Of a DNA stretch of 29,841 bases, positions 1 through 7,638 are shown in pieces. Below the pieces are notes generated by a model. It searched no databases. It saw only the letters and a list, made by a program, of their open reading frames with translations, and was not told the origin of the DNA. The translations under genes and the position numbers were made by a program. Source of the DNA: SKLM01 sp964390305 (GTDB lineage Bacteria > Chloroflexota > Anaerolineae > B4-G1); NCBI GenBank assembly GCA_964390305.1, contig CAYMHT010000025.1, positions 1-29,841 of the forward strand. Reading direction: 5' to 3'. The stretch's first letter is position 1; every line of letters starts with the position of its first letter.

Positions 1-26
1 CTTTCGGATGTTGTTACTGATGACGC

Positions 27-2105
27 TTACCAGCCCCCGCCTTCAATAAGTGCGTCCATTCGTTGCTGGTCAACCTCTGCATAACGTTCAAATTCCATTG
101 TAAACATTCCTCGTCCCTGCGTCAGACTGCGCAACTGCGTCGCATATCCAAACATCTTCGCCAGCGGGACGAAGGCGCGTACCGCTCGTATATCGCCGGC
201 CCGAGAGGACATCTTCCGTATCTCCGCCCCTCGGGCGTTCAGGTCAGACATCACGTCCCCCGTGTATTCCTCCGGCGCTATAACCTCCAGGTCCATCAAC
301 GGCTCCAACACCGCCGGTTCCGCCCTCTCCACCGCCTCATTGAAGGCCTTCGTGCCGGCGACCTTGAAAGCCAACTCCGAAGCTGAGTTCTCCAGGAACT
401 TCGCATCGAGGAGACGCACCTTCACGTCGACCATACTATAGCCGACCAAAACGCCGCCCTCCATCGCCTCGCGACACCCTTGCCGTACCGCGTCCACGAA
501 GTCATCGGGCAGGGCCTCTTCCGGCAGCGTGTTCTCGAAGACGAATCCATCTCCGCCCTCTACAGGCCCAACCTCCAGCTTCACGTGAGCGAAATGAGCG
601 CGCCCCCCGGTCTCCCGATCGAACAGCCCTTCCGCCTCCGCTCGCTCCGTAACCGTCTCACGGTAGCTGACGCGCGGACGACTGACCCGTCCTTCGACGC
701 CAAACTCCCTCTTGAGCCGGTCCGTCAGAATCTCCAGGTGAAGCTCACCCATCCCGGAGATCAGCGTCTGCCCCGTGTCCTCGTCCGTTCTCACCACGAA
801 CGTGGGATCCTCCTCCGCCAGGCGCCGCAGGCCCTCGTCCAGACGTTCCTCATCAGCCGCCGATCTCGGCTCGACGGCTACTGAGATCACGGGTTCCGGA
901 AACGAAATCGACTCCAACACGATCGGAGCACTCGACGCACACAGCGTCTCGCCCGTAAACGTGTGTTTCAAACCCACCGTCGCGCCCACGTCCCCCGCCC
1001 GCAGGACGTCGATCTCCTCCCGCCTGTCGGCGAACATGCGCACCAACCTCCCGACGCGTTCCTTACGCGCCTTCACCGAGTTCGTCACCCGTGCCCCTAC
1101 TTCTACTTCGCCGGAATAGACCCGGAAGTAGGCCAGCCGCCCGACGTAAGGGTCAGTCGCGATCTTGAACACCAGCGCCGCCAATGGCGCGTCCGGATCA
1201 GCCGCTCGCGTCTCCACTTTGTCCGTGTAAGGGTTGAATCCCTCCACCGGGGGGATGTCCAGGGGGGATGGCAGGTACTCCACCACCGCGTCCAGTAAGG
1301 GTTGAATCCCCTTATTGCGCAGTGCCGAGCCGCACAATACCGGCTGCAGCTTCCCGGACAGCGTCGCCCGCCGTAGCGCCGCCCGCAGTTGAGCCGGCGA
1401 TGGTTCCTCACCCTCCAGATACACCATCATCAACTCGTCGTCGGTCTCGACGATCTGCTCTACAGCTCGCTCTCGCGCCGCGCGGACCGTATCTTCCATC
1501 TCGGCCGGTATCTCCACCGTCTCCGGCTTGGCGCCCAGCTCATCGGACCAGACAATGCCGCGCATCTCGAGGAGATCCACGATGCCCCGGAAATCCTCCT
1601 CGCGGCCAATCGGCCACTGAATCGCGACCGGGTTGGAGACCAACTGCTCCCGGATTGTGCCGAGCGCGTGGGCGAAGTCCGCGCCCATGCGGTCCATCTT
1701 GTTGATGAACGCGACCAGCGGAACGCCGAACTCCTGCGCCTGTCGCCACACCGTCTCCGACTGAGGTTCCACACCGGCCATCGCGTCGAAGACGACGATG
1801 CCACCATCCAGCACCCTCAGGCTCCGCTGGACCTCTGCCGTGAAGTCAATGTGACCGGGCGTATCGACGATGTTGATCTGATGGTCTTTCCAGAAACAGG
1901 TCACAGCAGCAGCGGTGATGGTGATCCCTCTCTCCCGCTCCTGGGCCATCCAGTCCGTCACCGTCGTCCCCTCATCCACACTGCCCATCCGATGCGTGCG
2001 GCCAGTGTAGAACAGGATCCGCTCGGTAGTCGTCGTTTTGCCCGCGTCAATGTGGGCAATAATACCGATATTTCGAATGCGGTTCAGTGAGTATCGCTGT
2101 GCCAT
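27..2105 (-). CDS. fusA: Translation elongation factor G (EF-G)
   Basis: EF-G is the ribosomal GTPase that drives translocation of tRNA and mRNA and, with ribosome recycling factor, splits post-termination ribosomes in the cytosol. The 692-residue product has the normal family length. Visible GTPase motifs are the P-loop AHIDAGKTT (residues 17-25), the switch I sequence RERGITI (57-63), DTPGH (81-85) and NKMD (135-138). The C-terminal part has the domain IV/V sequences expected of EF-G, ending shortly after GRGMFTMEFERYAEV. The ATG start has a GGAAG ribosome-binding sequence 6 nt upstream. The gene is last in an rpsL-rpsG-fusA unit and starts 76 bp after rpsG. The usual next gene, tuf, would lie beyond the window edge. 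All GTPase motifs are intact and nothing suggests a degenerate paralogue. Confidence 0.98.
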   Translation of the reverse strand: MAQRYSLNRIRNIGIIAHIDAGKTTTTERILFYTGRTHRMGSVDEGTTVTDWMAQERERGITITAAAVTCFWKDHQINIVDTPGHIDFTAEVQRSLRVLDGGIVVFDAMAGVEPQSETVWRQAQEFGVPLVAFINKMDRMGADFAHALGTIREQLVSNPVAIQWPIGREEDFRGIVDLLEMRGIVWSDELGAKPETVEIPAEMEDTVRAARERAVEQIVETDDELMMVYLEGEEPSPAQLRAALRRATLSGKLQPVLCGSALRNKGIQPLLDAVVEYLPSPLDIPPVEGFNPYTDKVETRAADPDAPLAALVFKIATDPYVGRLAYFRVYSGEVEVGARVTNSVKARKERVGRLVRMFADRREEIDVLRAGDVGATVGLKHTFTGETLCASSAPIVLESISFPEPVISVAVEPRSAADEERLDEGLRRLAEEDPTFVVRTDEDTGQTLISGMGELHLEILTDRLKREFGVEGRVSRPRVSYRETVTERAEAEGLFDRETGGRAHFAHVKLEVGPVEGGDGFVFENTLPEEALPDDFVDAVRQGCREAMEGGVLVGYSMVDVKVRLLDAKFLENSASELAFKVAGTKAFNEAVERAEPAVLEPLMDLEVIAPEEYTGDVMSDLNARGAEIRKMSSRAGDIRAVRAFVPLAKMFGYATQLRSLTQGRGMFTMEFERYAEVDQQRMDALIEGGGW

Positions 2106-2181
2106 GGTTTACTTCCTTGCTGACCCCACGCCTCACTGACCACACAATCTTGTAAAGGTACGGATGCTGCGAATGAATATC

Positions 2182-2652
2182 CTACCAACGATAATGGGCA
2201 AACGCACGGTTTGCCTGAGCCATTCTATGCATCTCTTCCTTCTTCCGGTACGCTGCGCCAGTCTCGTTAGCCGCGTCCATCAACTCGGCAGCGAGCTTCT
2301 CCGCCATCGAATGACCCGGTCGATTCCGGGCAGCGTCCAGCAGCCATCGCATGGCCAGGCTGGCCTGCCGGCTATGAGGCACCTCCACCGGAATCTGGTA
2401 CGTCGACCCACCGACGCGCCGAGGCTTCACCTCCAGCGCGGGCCTGACGTTTCCGACAGCCTGCTCCAGAACCTCCACCGGGGGCTTCCCCATCCGCTCG
2501 CCAATCCGGTCGAGCGTCTCGTACATGATGCCCTGCGCCACACTCTTCTTGCCCCCCATCATGATTCGGTTGATGAAATGAGACACCAGCATGCTGTCAT
2601 AGCGCACGTCTGGCTGAACTTCTTGCTTGGGTGGTGTGTATTTCCTCGGCAT
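2182..2652 (-). CDS. rpsG: 30S ribosomal protein S7
   Basis: S7 is a primary 16S rRNA-binding protein that nucleates assembly of the 30S head and lies near the E site. The 156-residue product has the standard length, starts MPRKYTPPKQ, and contains the S7 signature around NVRPALEVKPRRVGGSTYQI (about residues 68-87) and the C-terminal EEMHRMAQANRAFAHYRW. It starts 17 bp after the rpsL stop with the ribosome-binding sequence GGAAGG, so the two genes are almost certainly co-transcribed. In enterobacteria S7 represses its own operon by binding the rpsL-rpsG intergenic RNA. Here that gap is too short to hold a comparable structure, so any such control would have to act elsewhere, for example in the leader upstream of rpsL. 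Confidence 0.98.
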   Translation of the reverse strand: MPRKYTPPKQEVQPDVRYDSMLVSHFINRIMMGGKKSVAQGIMYETLDRIGERMGKPPVEVLEQAVGNVRPALEVKPRRVGGSTYQIPVEVPHSRQASLAMRWLLDAARNRPGHSMAEKLAAELMDAANETGAAYRKKEEMHRMAQANRAFAHYRW

Positions 2653-2669
2653 GATCTACTACCTTCCGC

Positions 2670-3086
2670 CTACTCAGACTTCTTGGTGCCGTACTTGGAT
2701 CGCTGCTGCTCACGCCCTTCCACGCCCTGCGCATCCAGCACCCCGCGGACGACGTGATACCTAACCCCAGGCAGATCCTTGACGCGGCCACCGCGAATCA
2801 GAACCACCGAGTGCTCCTGGAGCGAGTGGCCCTCGCCCGGGATGTAGGCCGTCACCTCAATCCCGTTCGTCAGTCGCACGCGGGCGATCTTTCGCAGGGC
2901 CGAGTTCGGCTTCTTGGGCGTCATCGTGCGCACCTGCGTGCACACACCACGCTTCTGAGGCGCACCCTTCGGCTGCTTCGTTCGCTCCTGCTTGAGCGAA
3001 TTGAAGCGATAATGAAGCGCCGGCGCTTTCGGCTTATCTTCCTTTGGCTCTCGTCCTTTTCGAACCAACTGGTTAATCGTAGGCAC
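2670..3086 (-). CDS. rpsL: 30S ribosomal protein S12
   Basis: S12 shapes the decoding centre of the 30S subunit and affects translational accuracy. The open frame extends to 3143, but I place the start at the GTG at 3084-3086. It gives the canonical N-terminus MPTINQLVRKG and has GGAGG six nt upstream, and the longer version would begin inside a terminator hairpin. The product is then 138 residues. The streptomycin-relevant motif TPKKPNS has both lysines (residues 58 and 59, matching Lys42 and Lys43 of E. coli), so the gene appears streptomycin-sensitive. About 16 extra residues before PQKRG (residues 43-47) resemble the S12 I recall from Chloroflexota. It is the first gene of the rpsL-rpsG-fusA unit. 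Confidence 0.97.
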   Translation of the reverse strand: MPTINQLVRKGREPKEDKPKAPALHYRFNSLKQERTKQPKGAPQKRGVCTQVRTMTPKKPNSALRKIARVRLTNGIEVTAYIPGEGHSLQEHSVVLIRGGRVKDLPGVRYHVVRGVLDAQGVEGREQQRSKYGTKKSE

Positions 3087-3132
3087 CACTATCCTCCAAC
3101 AACTCGTTCCCGATCTGTTTACAAACTCAGAG

Positions 3133-3161
3133 AAAAAGGCCATCCACCCGTATCGATGGCC
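3133..3161 (-). terminator. Intrinsic terminator between rpoB and rpsL
   Basis: Read on the minus strand, a perfect 7-bp stem GGCCATC/GATGGCC with a 10-nt loop is followed directly by TTTTTCT. It lies after the rpoB stop and only 46 nt before the rpsL start codon. Because the best rpsL promoter lies upstream of it, it may work as an attenuator for rpsL-rpsG-fusA as well as the end of the rpoB transcript. Confidence 0.85.
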
Positions 3162-3194
3162 CTCTCCCTACTCAACCGTCTTCCAACCTCTATT

Positions 3195-3221
3195 GGGCAG
3201 CAGGAGATTTGGCTGCCGCCC
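3195..3221 (-). other. Stable leader hairpin upstream of the rpsL terminator
   Basis: On the minus strand GGGCGGCAG and CTGCTGCCC form a 9-bp stem (one G-U pair) closing a 9-nt loop. It lies between the predicted rpsL transcription start and the terminator, so it would be part of the untranslated leader. No U-tract follows it, so it is not itself a terminator. Its role is unknown; a protein-binding or pausing element is possible. Confidence 0.5.
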
Positions 3222-3236
3222 GTTCAGCGAGCACAT

Positions 3237-3264
3237 ATTCTACCACAAAGTCATCAGAAGTCAA
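3237..3264 (-). promoter_or_regulatory. Predicted sigma-70-type promoter for rpsL-rpsG-fusA
   Basis: On the minus strand TTGACT (3259-3264) and TAGAAT (3237-3242) are separated by 16 bp; each hexamer matches the consensus at five of six positions. The predicted start near 3230 gives a leader of about 145 nt before rpsL, containing a hairpin and a terminator. The same hexamers and spacing occur upstream of the tRNA-Glu gene at 10474-10501. Confidence 0.65.
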
Positions 3265-3349
3265 ACACCCCTGTACCCCTCGCCCGACCCTCCTCGAGAT
3301 GTCGGAACCCAAGACCGCGACGCCATCCCGCTTGGGGCCCGACCGTCCT

Positions 3350-6300
3350 CTAACGCCGCAAGTCAAGCAACCCCATGCCGATCCTGGGGGGTCTCCTGTC
3401 CTCCTCATCCTTCCCGAAGTGGAGTACTTCCCCGTCCCGCGTCACGGCCTCGATCGCCAGCCCAAGGCTTTGCATCTCCTTCACCAGCACCCGGAACGAC
3501 GCCGGCACGCCAACCTCCTTGACGGACTCCCCCTTCACGATCGACTCGTACACCTCAACGCGGCCCTGCACGTCGTCCGACTTGACCGTCAGCATCTCCT
3601 GCAACGAGTGCGCTGCCCCGTAAGCCTCCAGGGCCCACACCTCCATCTCGCCGAAGCGCTGTCCGCCAAACCGAGCCTTTCCTCCCAGCGGCTGCTGCGT
3701 CACGAGGCTGTAAGGCCCTGTCGATCGCGCGTGCGCCTTGTCCTCCACCAGGTGATGCAGCTTCATAATCGGCCTGTAACCCACCGTCACCGGCTGATCA
3801 AAGGGCTCACCCGTCTTGCCGTCGTACACCATCATCTTGCCCAAAATCGGCAACATATCGCCACTCTCAAGGGTCACCTGACTTGCCAGACCCTCGACCG
3901 CCTCGGCATCCAGGTCTGCCACGTCTCGGCCGTGGTCCTGCAGCCAGATCCGCAGGCACGCAATCCTGGCCCGGTGATCCGCCTCATACTGCTCGGACAT
4001 CGGACGCGGATCATCCTCGAACACCAGCATACCCTCTGGATCGTACCCTTGCTCCCTTAACCATTCGCGTAGCACCGCACGGCGGGCATACACTTCATTC
4101 CCCAGTAATCGATCGGGGTCGTAGTCGCGTCCTTCCAGCCACGCCAGGATGTAGAGCAATCGGGCCTCGTCGTCGGCCTCCAACGACTCCAACGGATACC
4201 CTTGCGCCTTCAGCCACGCCCACGCCCGCTCCGTGATGTCCGTCCACGCACGATCCATGAGCCACGCTCGGGCCAGGTCCGCCTCCACCTGGCTCTCATC
4301 TGCCCCATCGAACGCCGGCGACACCGCACGGAACCCCAGGCGCGATGCCGCCCACCCAAGATGGGTCTCCAGCACCTGACCGATGTTCATGCGTCCGGGA
4401 ACCCCAAGCGGGTTGAGCACAATATCCACCGGCGTGCCGTCGGCCAGGAAAGGCATGTCCTCCACGGGCAGCACCTTCGAGACCACCCCCTTGTTCCCAT
4501 GGCGCCCGGCCATCTTGTCACCCTCTGTAAGCTTGCGCAGCTGAGCCACGTTGACCCGAACCCGCTTCTCCACACCCGTCGGCAGATCCCGATGCTCTTC
4601 CCGATCGAAAGACCTTACGTCGACCACCGTGCCGCGCTCACCGTGAGGCATGCGCAGACTCGAGTCCTTCACGTCGCGCGCCTTCTCTCCGAAGATCGCG
4701 CGCAGTAGCTTCTCCTCCGGACTGAGCTCCTTCTCGCCCTTCGGCGTGATCTTACCCACCAGAATGTCCAATGGACCGACCTCCGCCCCAACCCGGATGA
4801 TCCCTTCTTCGTCCAGGTCGCGCAGAGCGGTGTCGCCCACGTGAGGAATATCCTGCGTGATCTCCTCCGGACCGAGCTTCGTGTTTCGAGCCTCGATCTC
4901 GTGTTCCTCGATGTGGATAGACGTGAACTTGTCCTCGTGGACCAGGCGCTCGCTGATCAGGATCGCATCCTCGTAGTTCGCGCCCTCCCACGAAAGGAAA
5001 GCGCACAGTACGTTCTGACCCATACCGAGATTGCCGTCCTCTGTGGATGAGCTATCGGCGAGGACATCCCCCTTCTTCACGTGCTGGCCCTTGTAGACCC
5101 GGGGCCTCTGGTTGATGCACGAACTCTGATTTGAGCGCTCAAACTTGCGCAGCCTGTAGCTCCGCACCCCGTTCGCATGCCGAACCATAACCTGCCGGCC
5201 CGTGACACTGATGACCTCACCGTCATCCTCGGCCAGCACCAGCTGACCCGAATCTCGCGCCGCCGGCCCCTCCACCCCCGTGCCTACGATCGGAGCCTCA
5301 GGCTCCAGGAGCGGCACCGCCTGCCGCTGCATATTGGAGCCCATCAAAGCACGGTTGGCATCGTCGTGCTCCAAGAAGGGAATCAGCGCCGCCGATACGC
5401 CCACCACCTGACTCGGGGCGATGTCGATGTAGTCGACCCGGCGCGGCGACACCGTCCGGAAATCGCCGGCGTGGCGGACTGTGACGCGGTCGTCCAAGAA
5501 GTGCCCCTCATCGTCGAGCGCCACGTTCGACTGAGCCACCCTGCAGCGATCCTCCCGGTCGGCTGACAGATACTCAATCTCATCCGTGACCACAGGCTCG
5601 ACCGGGACCTGCTCCCGCAGGCCCAGCGCCGCGATTTTCTCTGCCAGCTCGGCGGTCACCTTGGCGCCCTCCTCCGCCACCACCTCGCCGCTCTCGGCAT
5701 CGGTGACGTCCTCCCGCAGGATATGCCCGGTCAGAGCCTCAACCGTCGGCTCAACCCTGCGAACCACCTTGCGGTACGGCGTCTCGATGAACCCGAAAGG
5801 GTTGATGCGCGCGTGAGTCGCCAGCCGCACGATCAGTCCGATATTCGGACCCTCAGGGGTCTCAACGGGGCAGATGCGGCCGTAGTGCGTATAGTGCACG
5901 TCGCGCACCTCAAACCCGGCGTACTCTCGCTTCAGGCCACCCGGCCCCAGCGCCGAAAGCGTCCGCTTGTGCGTTAACTCCGCCAGCGGATTCGTCTGCT
6001 CCATGAATTGCGACAGCCGGCTGGACCCGAAGAACTGTCGAATGGCGGCGACGAAAGGCCGGATGTTGACCAGGGTGACCGGCGTCATCGACTCCGAATC
6101 CCGGCTCGACATACGATCCACCACGATGCGCTCCATGCGGCGCAGCCCCACCCGGAGCTTGTTCTGAACCAGCTCACCCACCGTCTTGATGCGACGATTG
6201 CCCAGGTGGTCGATGTCGTCAGCGTCCTCGATGCCGTTGTTGATGCGGATCATATGCCTGACGATCGCGATCAGGTCCCTCTTGGTCACCGTGCGATGGT

Positions 6301-7243
6301 CAAGATCGACCTCGAAGTTGACGCGCTGGTTCAGCTTATAGCGCCCCACCCGTTTCAGGTCGTAGCGGCGGGGATCAAACAGCTGTTCCTCCAGGTACTC
6401 CCGCGCATTGTCCAGCGTCGCCGGGTCCCCAGGTCGCATACGCCGGTAGAACTCCAGCAAGGCCTCCTCCGCCACGCTGCGCCCACTATCCAGATCCCAG
6501 TCCGGCTCCTGGCGGAACGTCGCTGGGATATACTGATGGTCGGGGTTGCTGTCCGAATCCTCAAACAACGCCATCAGCGTCTCGTCGGTCCCGTCCTTCA
6601 GCACCTCTTCCCCTGTCCCATCGTCGACCGCCGCCAGAGCCCGCAACGGAATGGTGACGGGCAGAATGCGCTTACGGTTGAATCGCACCGTGAGATACCC
6701 CGTCTTGCGTGACCCGAACTCCAGCCACGCACCCCGGTCAGGGATCAACTTCGCCGACGACAGCCTCAAGCCGGTGGAAGGATCCTCCTCAAGGTCGAAG
6801 TAGACCCCCGGTGACCGTATCAGCTGACTCACCACCACCCGTTCCGTGCCGTTGATGATGAACGTGCCGTTGTCCGTCATCAGCGGGAAGTCGCCGAAGA
6901 AGACTTCCGACTGAATGATCTCGCCCGTCTCGCGATTGCTCAGCGCCACGTCGACGTAGAGAGGGGCAGCGAACGTGATGTCGCGAACGATGCACTGCTC
7001 CCTCGAATAGCGGGGCTCCTCAAAGCGATACTTGAGATCAAACTGCGCTTCCCGGGCCTTCGAGCCGGGGAAGTATAGCTTCAGATTACCATTGTAGCTT
7101 TCAATGGGGGAAATCTCGTCAAGTAGCTGAGCCAGACCCTCTTCCTGCAACCAGTTGAAGAACTTGAACTGAATCTGAAGCAGCGGTGGCAGTGCCTTTG
7201 CGTCAGTTATCCGCGCATAGGACTTAGTCGCCGTGTAAGACAT
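3350..7243 (-). CDS. rpoB: DNA-directed RNA polymerase subunit beta
   Basis: This is the beta subunit of RNA polymerase, which with beta-prime forms the catalytic cleft. The product is 1297 residues. The rifampicin-pocket region reads SRLSQFMEQTNPLAELTHKR, followed by TLSALGPGG and THYGRICPVETPEGPN. Near the C-terminus are GRHGNKGVVSKVLP, GKTGEPFDQPVTVG and GGKARFGGQRFGEMEVWALE, all standard beta motifs. Between GRMNIGQVLETHLG and GKMMVYDG the protein has roughly 100 residues more than E. coli, including four WL-repeat units (about residues 1005-1110). The ATG start has GGAGG 13 nt upstream, which is a little far. A consensus promoter lies about 65 bp upstream. rpoC does not follow: only 206 bp, with a terminator, separate rpoB from the S12 frame. 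Compared with E. coli, rifampicin-contact positions 516 and 529 are Glu415 and Thr428. Confidence 0.98.
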   Translation of the reverse strand: MSYTATKSYARITDAKALPPLLQIQFKFFNWLQEEGLAQLLDEISPIESYNGNLKLYFPGSKAREAQFDLKYRFEEPRYSREQCIVRDITFAAPLYVDVALSNRETGEIIQSEVFFGDFPLMTDNGTFIINGTERVVVSQLIRSPGVYFDLEEDPSTGLRLSSAKLIPDRGAWLEFGSRKTGYLTVRFNRKRILPVTIPLRALAAVDDGTGEEVLKDGTDETLMALFEDSDSNPDHQYIPATFRQEPDWDLDSGRSVAEEALLEFYRRMRPGDPATLDNAREYLEEQLFDPRRYDLKRVGRYKLNQRVNFEVDLDHRTVTKRDLIAIVRHMIRINNGIEDADDIDHLGNRRIKTVGELVQNKLRVGLRRMERIVVDRMSSRDSESMTPVTLVNIRPFVAAIRQFFGSSRLSQFMEQTNPLAELTHKRTLSALGPGGLKREYAGFEVRDVHYTHYGRICPVETPEGPNIGLIVRLATHARINPFGFIETPYRKVVRRVEPTVEALTGHILREDVTDAESGEVVAEEGAKVTAELAEKIAALGLREQVPVEPVVTDEIEYLSADREDRCRVAQSNVALDDEGHFLDDRVTVRHAGDFRTVSPRRVDYIDIAPSQVVGVSAALIPFLEHDDANRALMGSNMQRQAVPLLEPEAPIVGTGVEGPAARDSGQLVLAEDDGEVISVTGRQVMVRHANGVRSYRLRKFERSNQSSCINQRPRVYKGQHVKKGDVLADSSSTEDGNLGMGQNVLCAFLSWEGANYEDAILISERLVHEDKFTSIHIEEHEIEARNTKLGPEEITQDIPHVGDTALRDLDEEGIIRVGAEVGPLDILVGKITPKGEKELSPEEKLLRAIFGEKARDVKDSSLRMPHGERGTVVDVRSFDREEHRDLPTGVEKRVRVNVAQLRKLTEGDKMAGRHGNKGVVSKVLPVEDMPFLADGTPVDIVLNPLGVPGRMNIGQVLETHLGWAASRLGFRAVSPAFDGADESQVEADLARAWLMDRAWTDITERAWAWLKAQGYPLESLEADDEARLLYILAWLEGRDYDPDRLLGNEVYARRAVLREWLREQGYDPEGMLVFEDDPRPMSEQYEADHRARIACLRIWLQDHGRDVADLDAEAVEGLASQVTLESGDMLPILGKMMVYDGKTGEPFDQPVTVGYRPIMKLHHLVEDKAHARSTGPYSLVTQQPLGGKARFGGQRFGEMEVWALEAYGAAHSLQEMLTVKSDDVQGRVEVYESIVKGESVKEVGVPASFRVLVKEMQSLGLAIEAVTRDGEVLHFGKDEEDRRPPRIGMGLLDLRR

Positions 7244-7308
7244 GCTTTAAGCTATTCCTCCCAAGAACCAGGCTATATGGCCAAGCAAGATTGACAAGCA
7301 GATCCATC

Positions 7309-7336
7309 ATTATACCATCAAAGGTCCTCTTGTCAA
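7309..7336 (-). promoter_or_regulatory. Consensus sigma-70-type promoter of rpoB
   Basis: On the minus strand a perfect TTGACA (7331-7336) and a perfect TATAAT (7309-7314) are separated by 16 bp. The start would fall near 7302, giving a leader of about 60 nt before the rpoB ATG. A CACGTG palindrome (7338-7343) abuts the upstream edge of the -35 hexamer. Confidence 0.85.
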
Positions 7337-7337
7337 A

Positions 7338-7611
7338 CACGTGGTGGCGGCGTGAGCCGACACCCTGTTACCACCTGTGCACCCCTTCCCTCGACCGCCG
7401 CCCTCCCTCCGCCACGACACCGGTGATCCACTCCCACATTCCCATACCCTCGCCGCCCCCCCGTCACCCACCACGCCGCGACACGTGCGACTTGTCACCT
7501 GCAACACGTGCCATAAATCACTACCCACGCCACGCCCCCACGCTATTATAAGGGGTGAGGCTAGTCGCCGATTCAATCAGCGCACTACGCCTCTCCTCCT
7601 TTCCTTGGCGG
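7338..7611. other. Intergenic region upstream of rpoB with three CACGTG palindromes
   Basis: This stretch of about 275 bp between the rpoB promoter and the preceding gene has no convincing reading frame. It is strongly G-rich on the minus strand. It contains CACGTG at 7338-7343, 7482-7487 and 7505-7510, the last two 23 bp apart. A perfect TATAAT on the minus strand at 7545-7550 lacks a well-placed -35 element. No RNA gene is visible. Confidence 0.5.
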
Positions 7612-7638
7612 CAGGCCCTCTGAACTACAGAGGGCCTG
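7612..7638. terminator. 11-bp perfect hairpin over the stop codon of the GNAT gene
   Basis: CAGGCCCTCTG and its exact complement close a 5-nt loop that contains the TAG stop codon of the upstream gene (7625-7627). The plus-strand side is followed by TCTTCTTCTC; the minus-strand side, the direction of the gene, has no T-tract. It probably ends or stabilises the pncC-DUF6504-GNAT transcript, but it is an unusual terminator. Confidence 0.45.

Noticed and set aside
3087..3143. A longer rpsL product starting at 3143
   Set aside because: The extension would begin inside the terminator hairpin and has no homology to S12; the GTG at 3084-3086 has GGAGG at the right distance and gives MPTINQ.
6008..6712. 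Long plus-strand frames of 130-560 residues opposite fusA, rpoB, the transglutaminase and the fused permease
   Set aside because: They lie antisense to strongly conserved genes, are rich in Arg, Pro and His as expected from GC-rich shadow frames, and show no domain motif or ribosome-binding site.
7291..7316. A plus-strand promoter starting with TTGACA at 7291
   Set aside because: The nearest -10-like sequence is only 14 bp away and no plus-strand gene follows.
7545..7576. A second minus-strand promoter for rpoB with a perfect TATAAT at 7545-7550
   Set aside because: The only -35-like hexamer, TTGAAT at 7571-7576, is 20 bp away, too far for a normal promoter, and there is no extended -10 TG.
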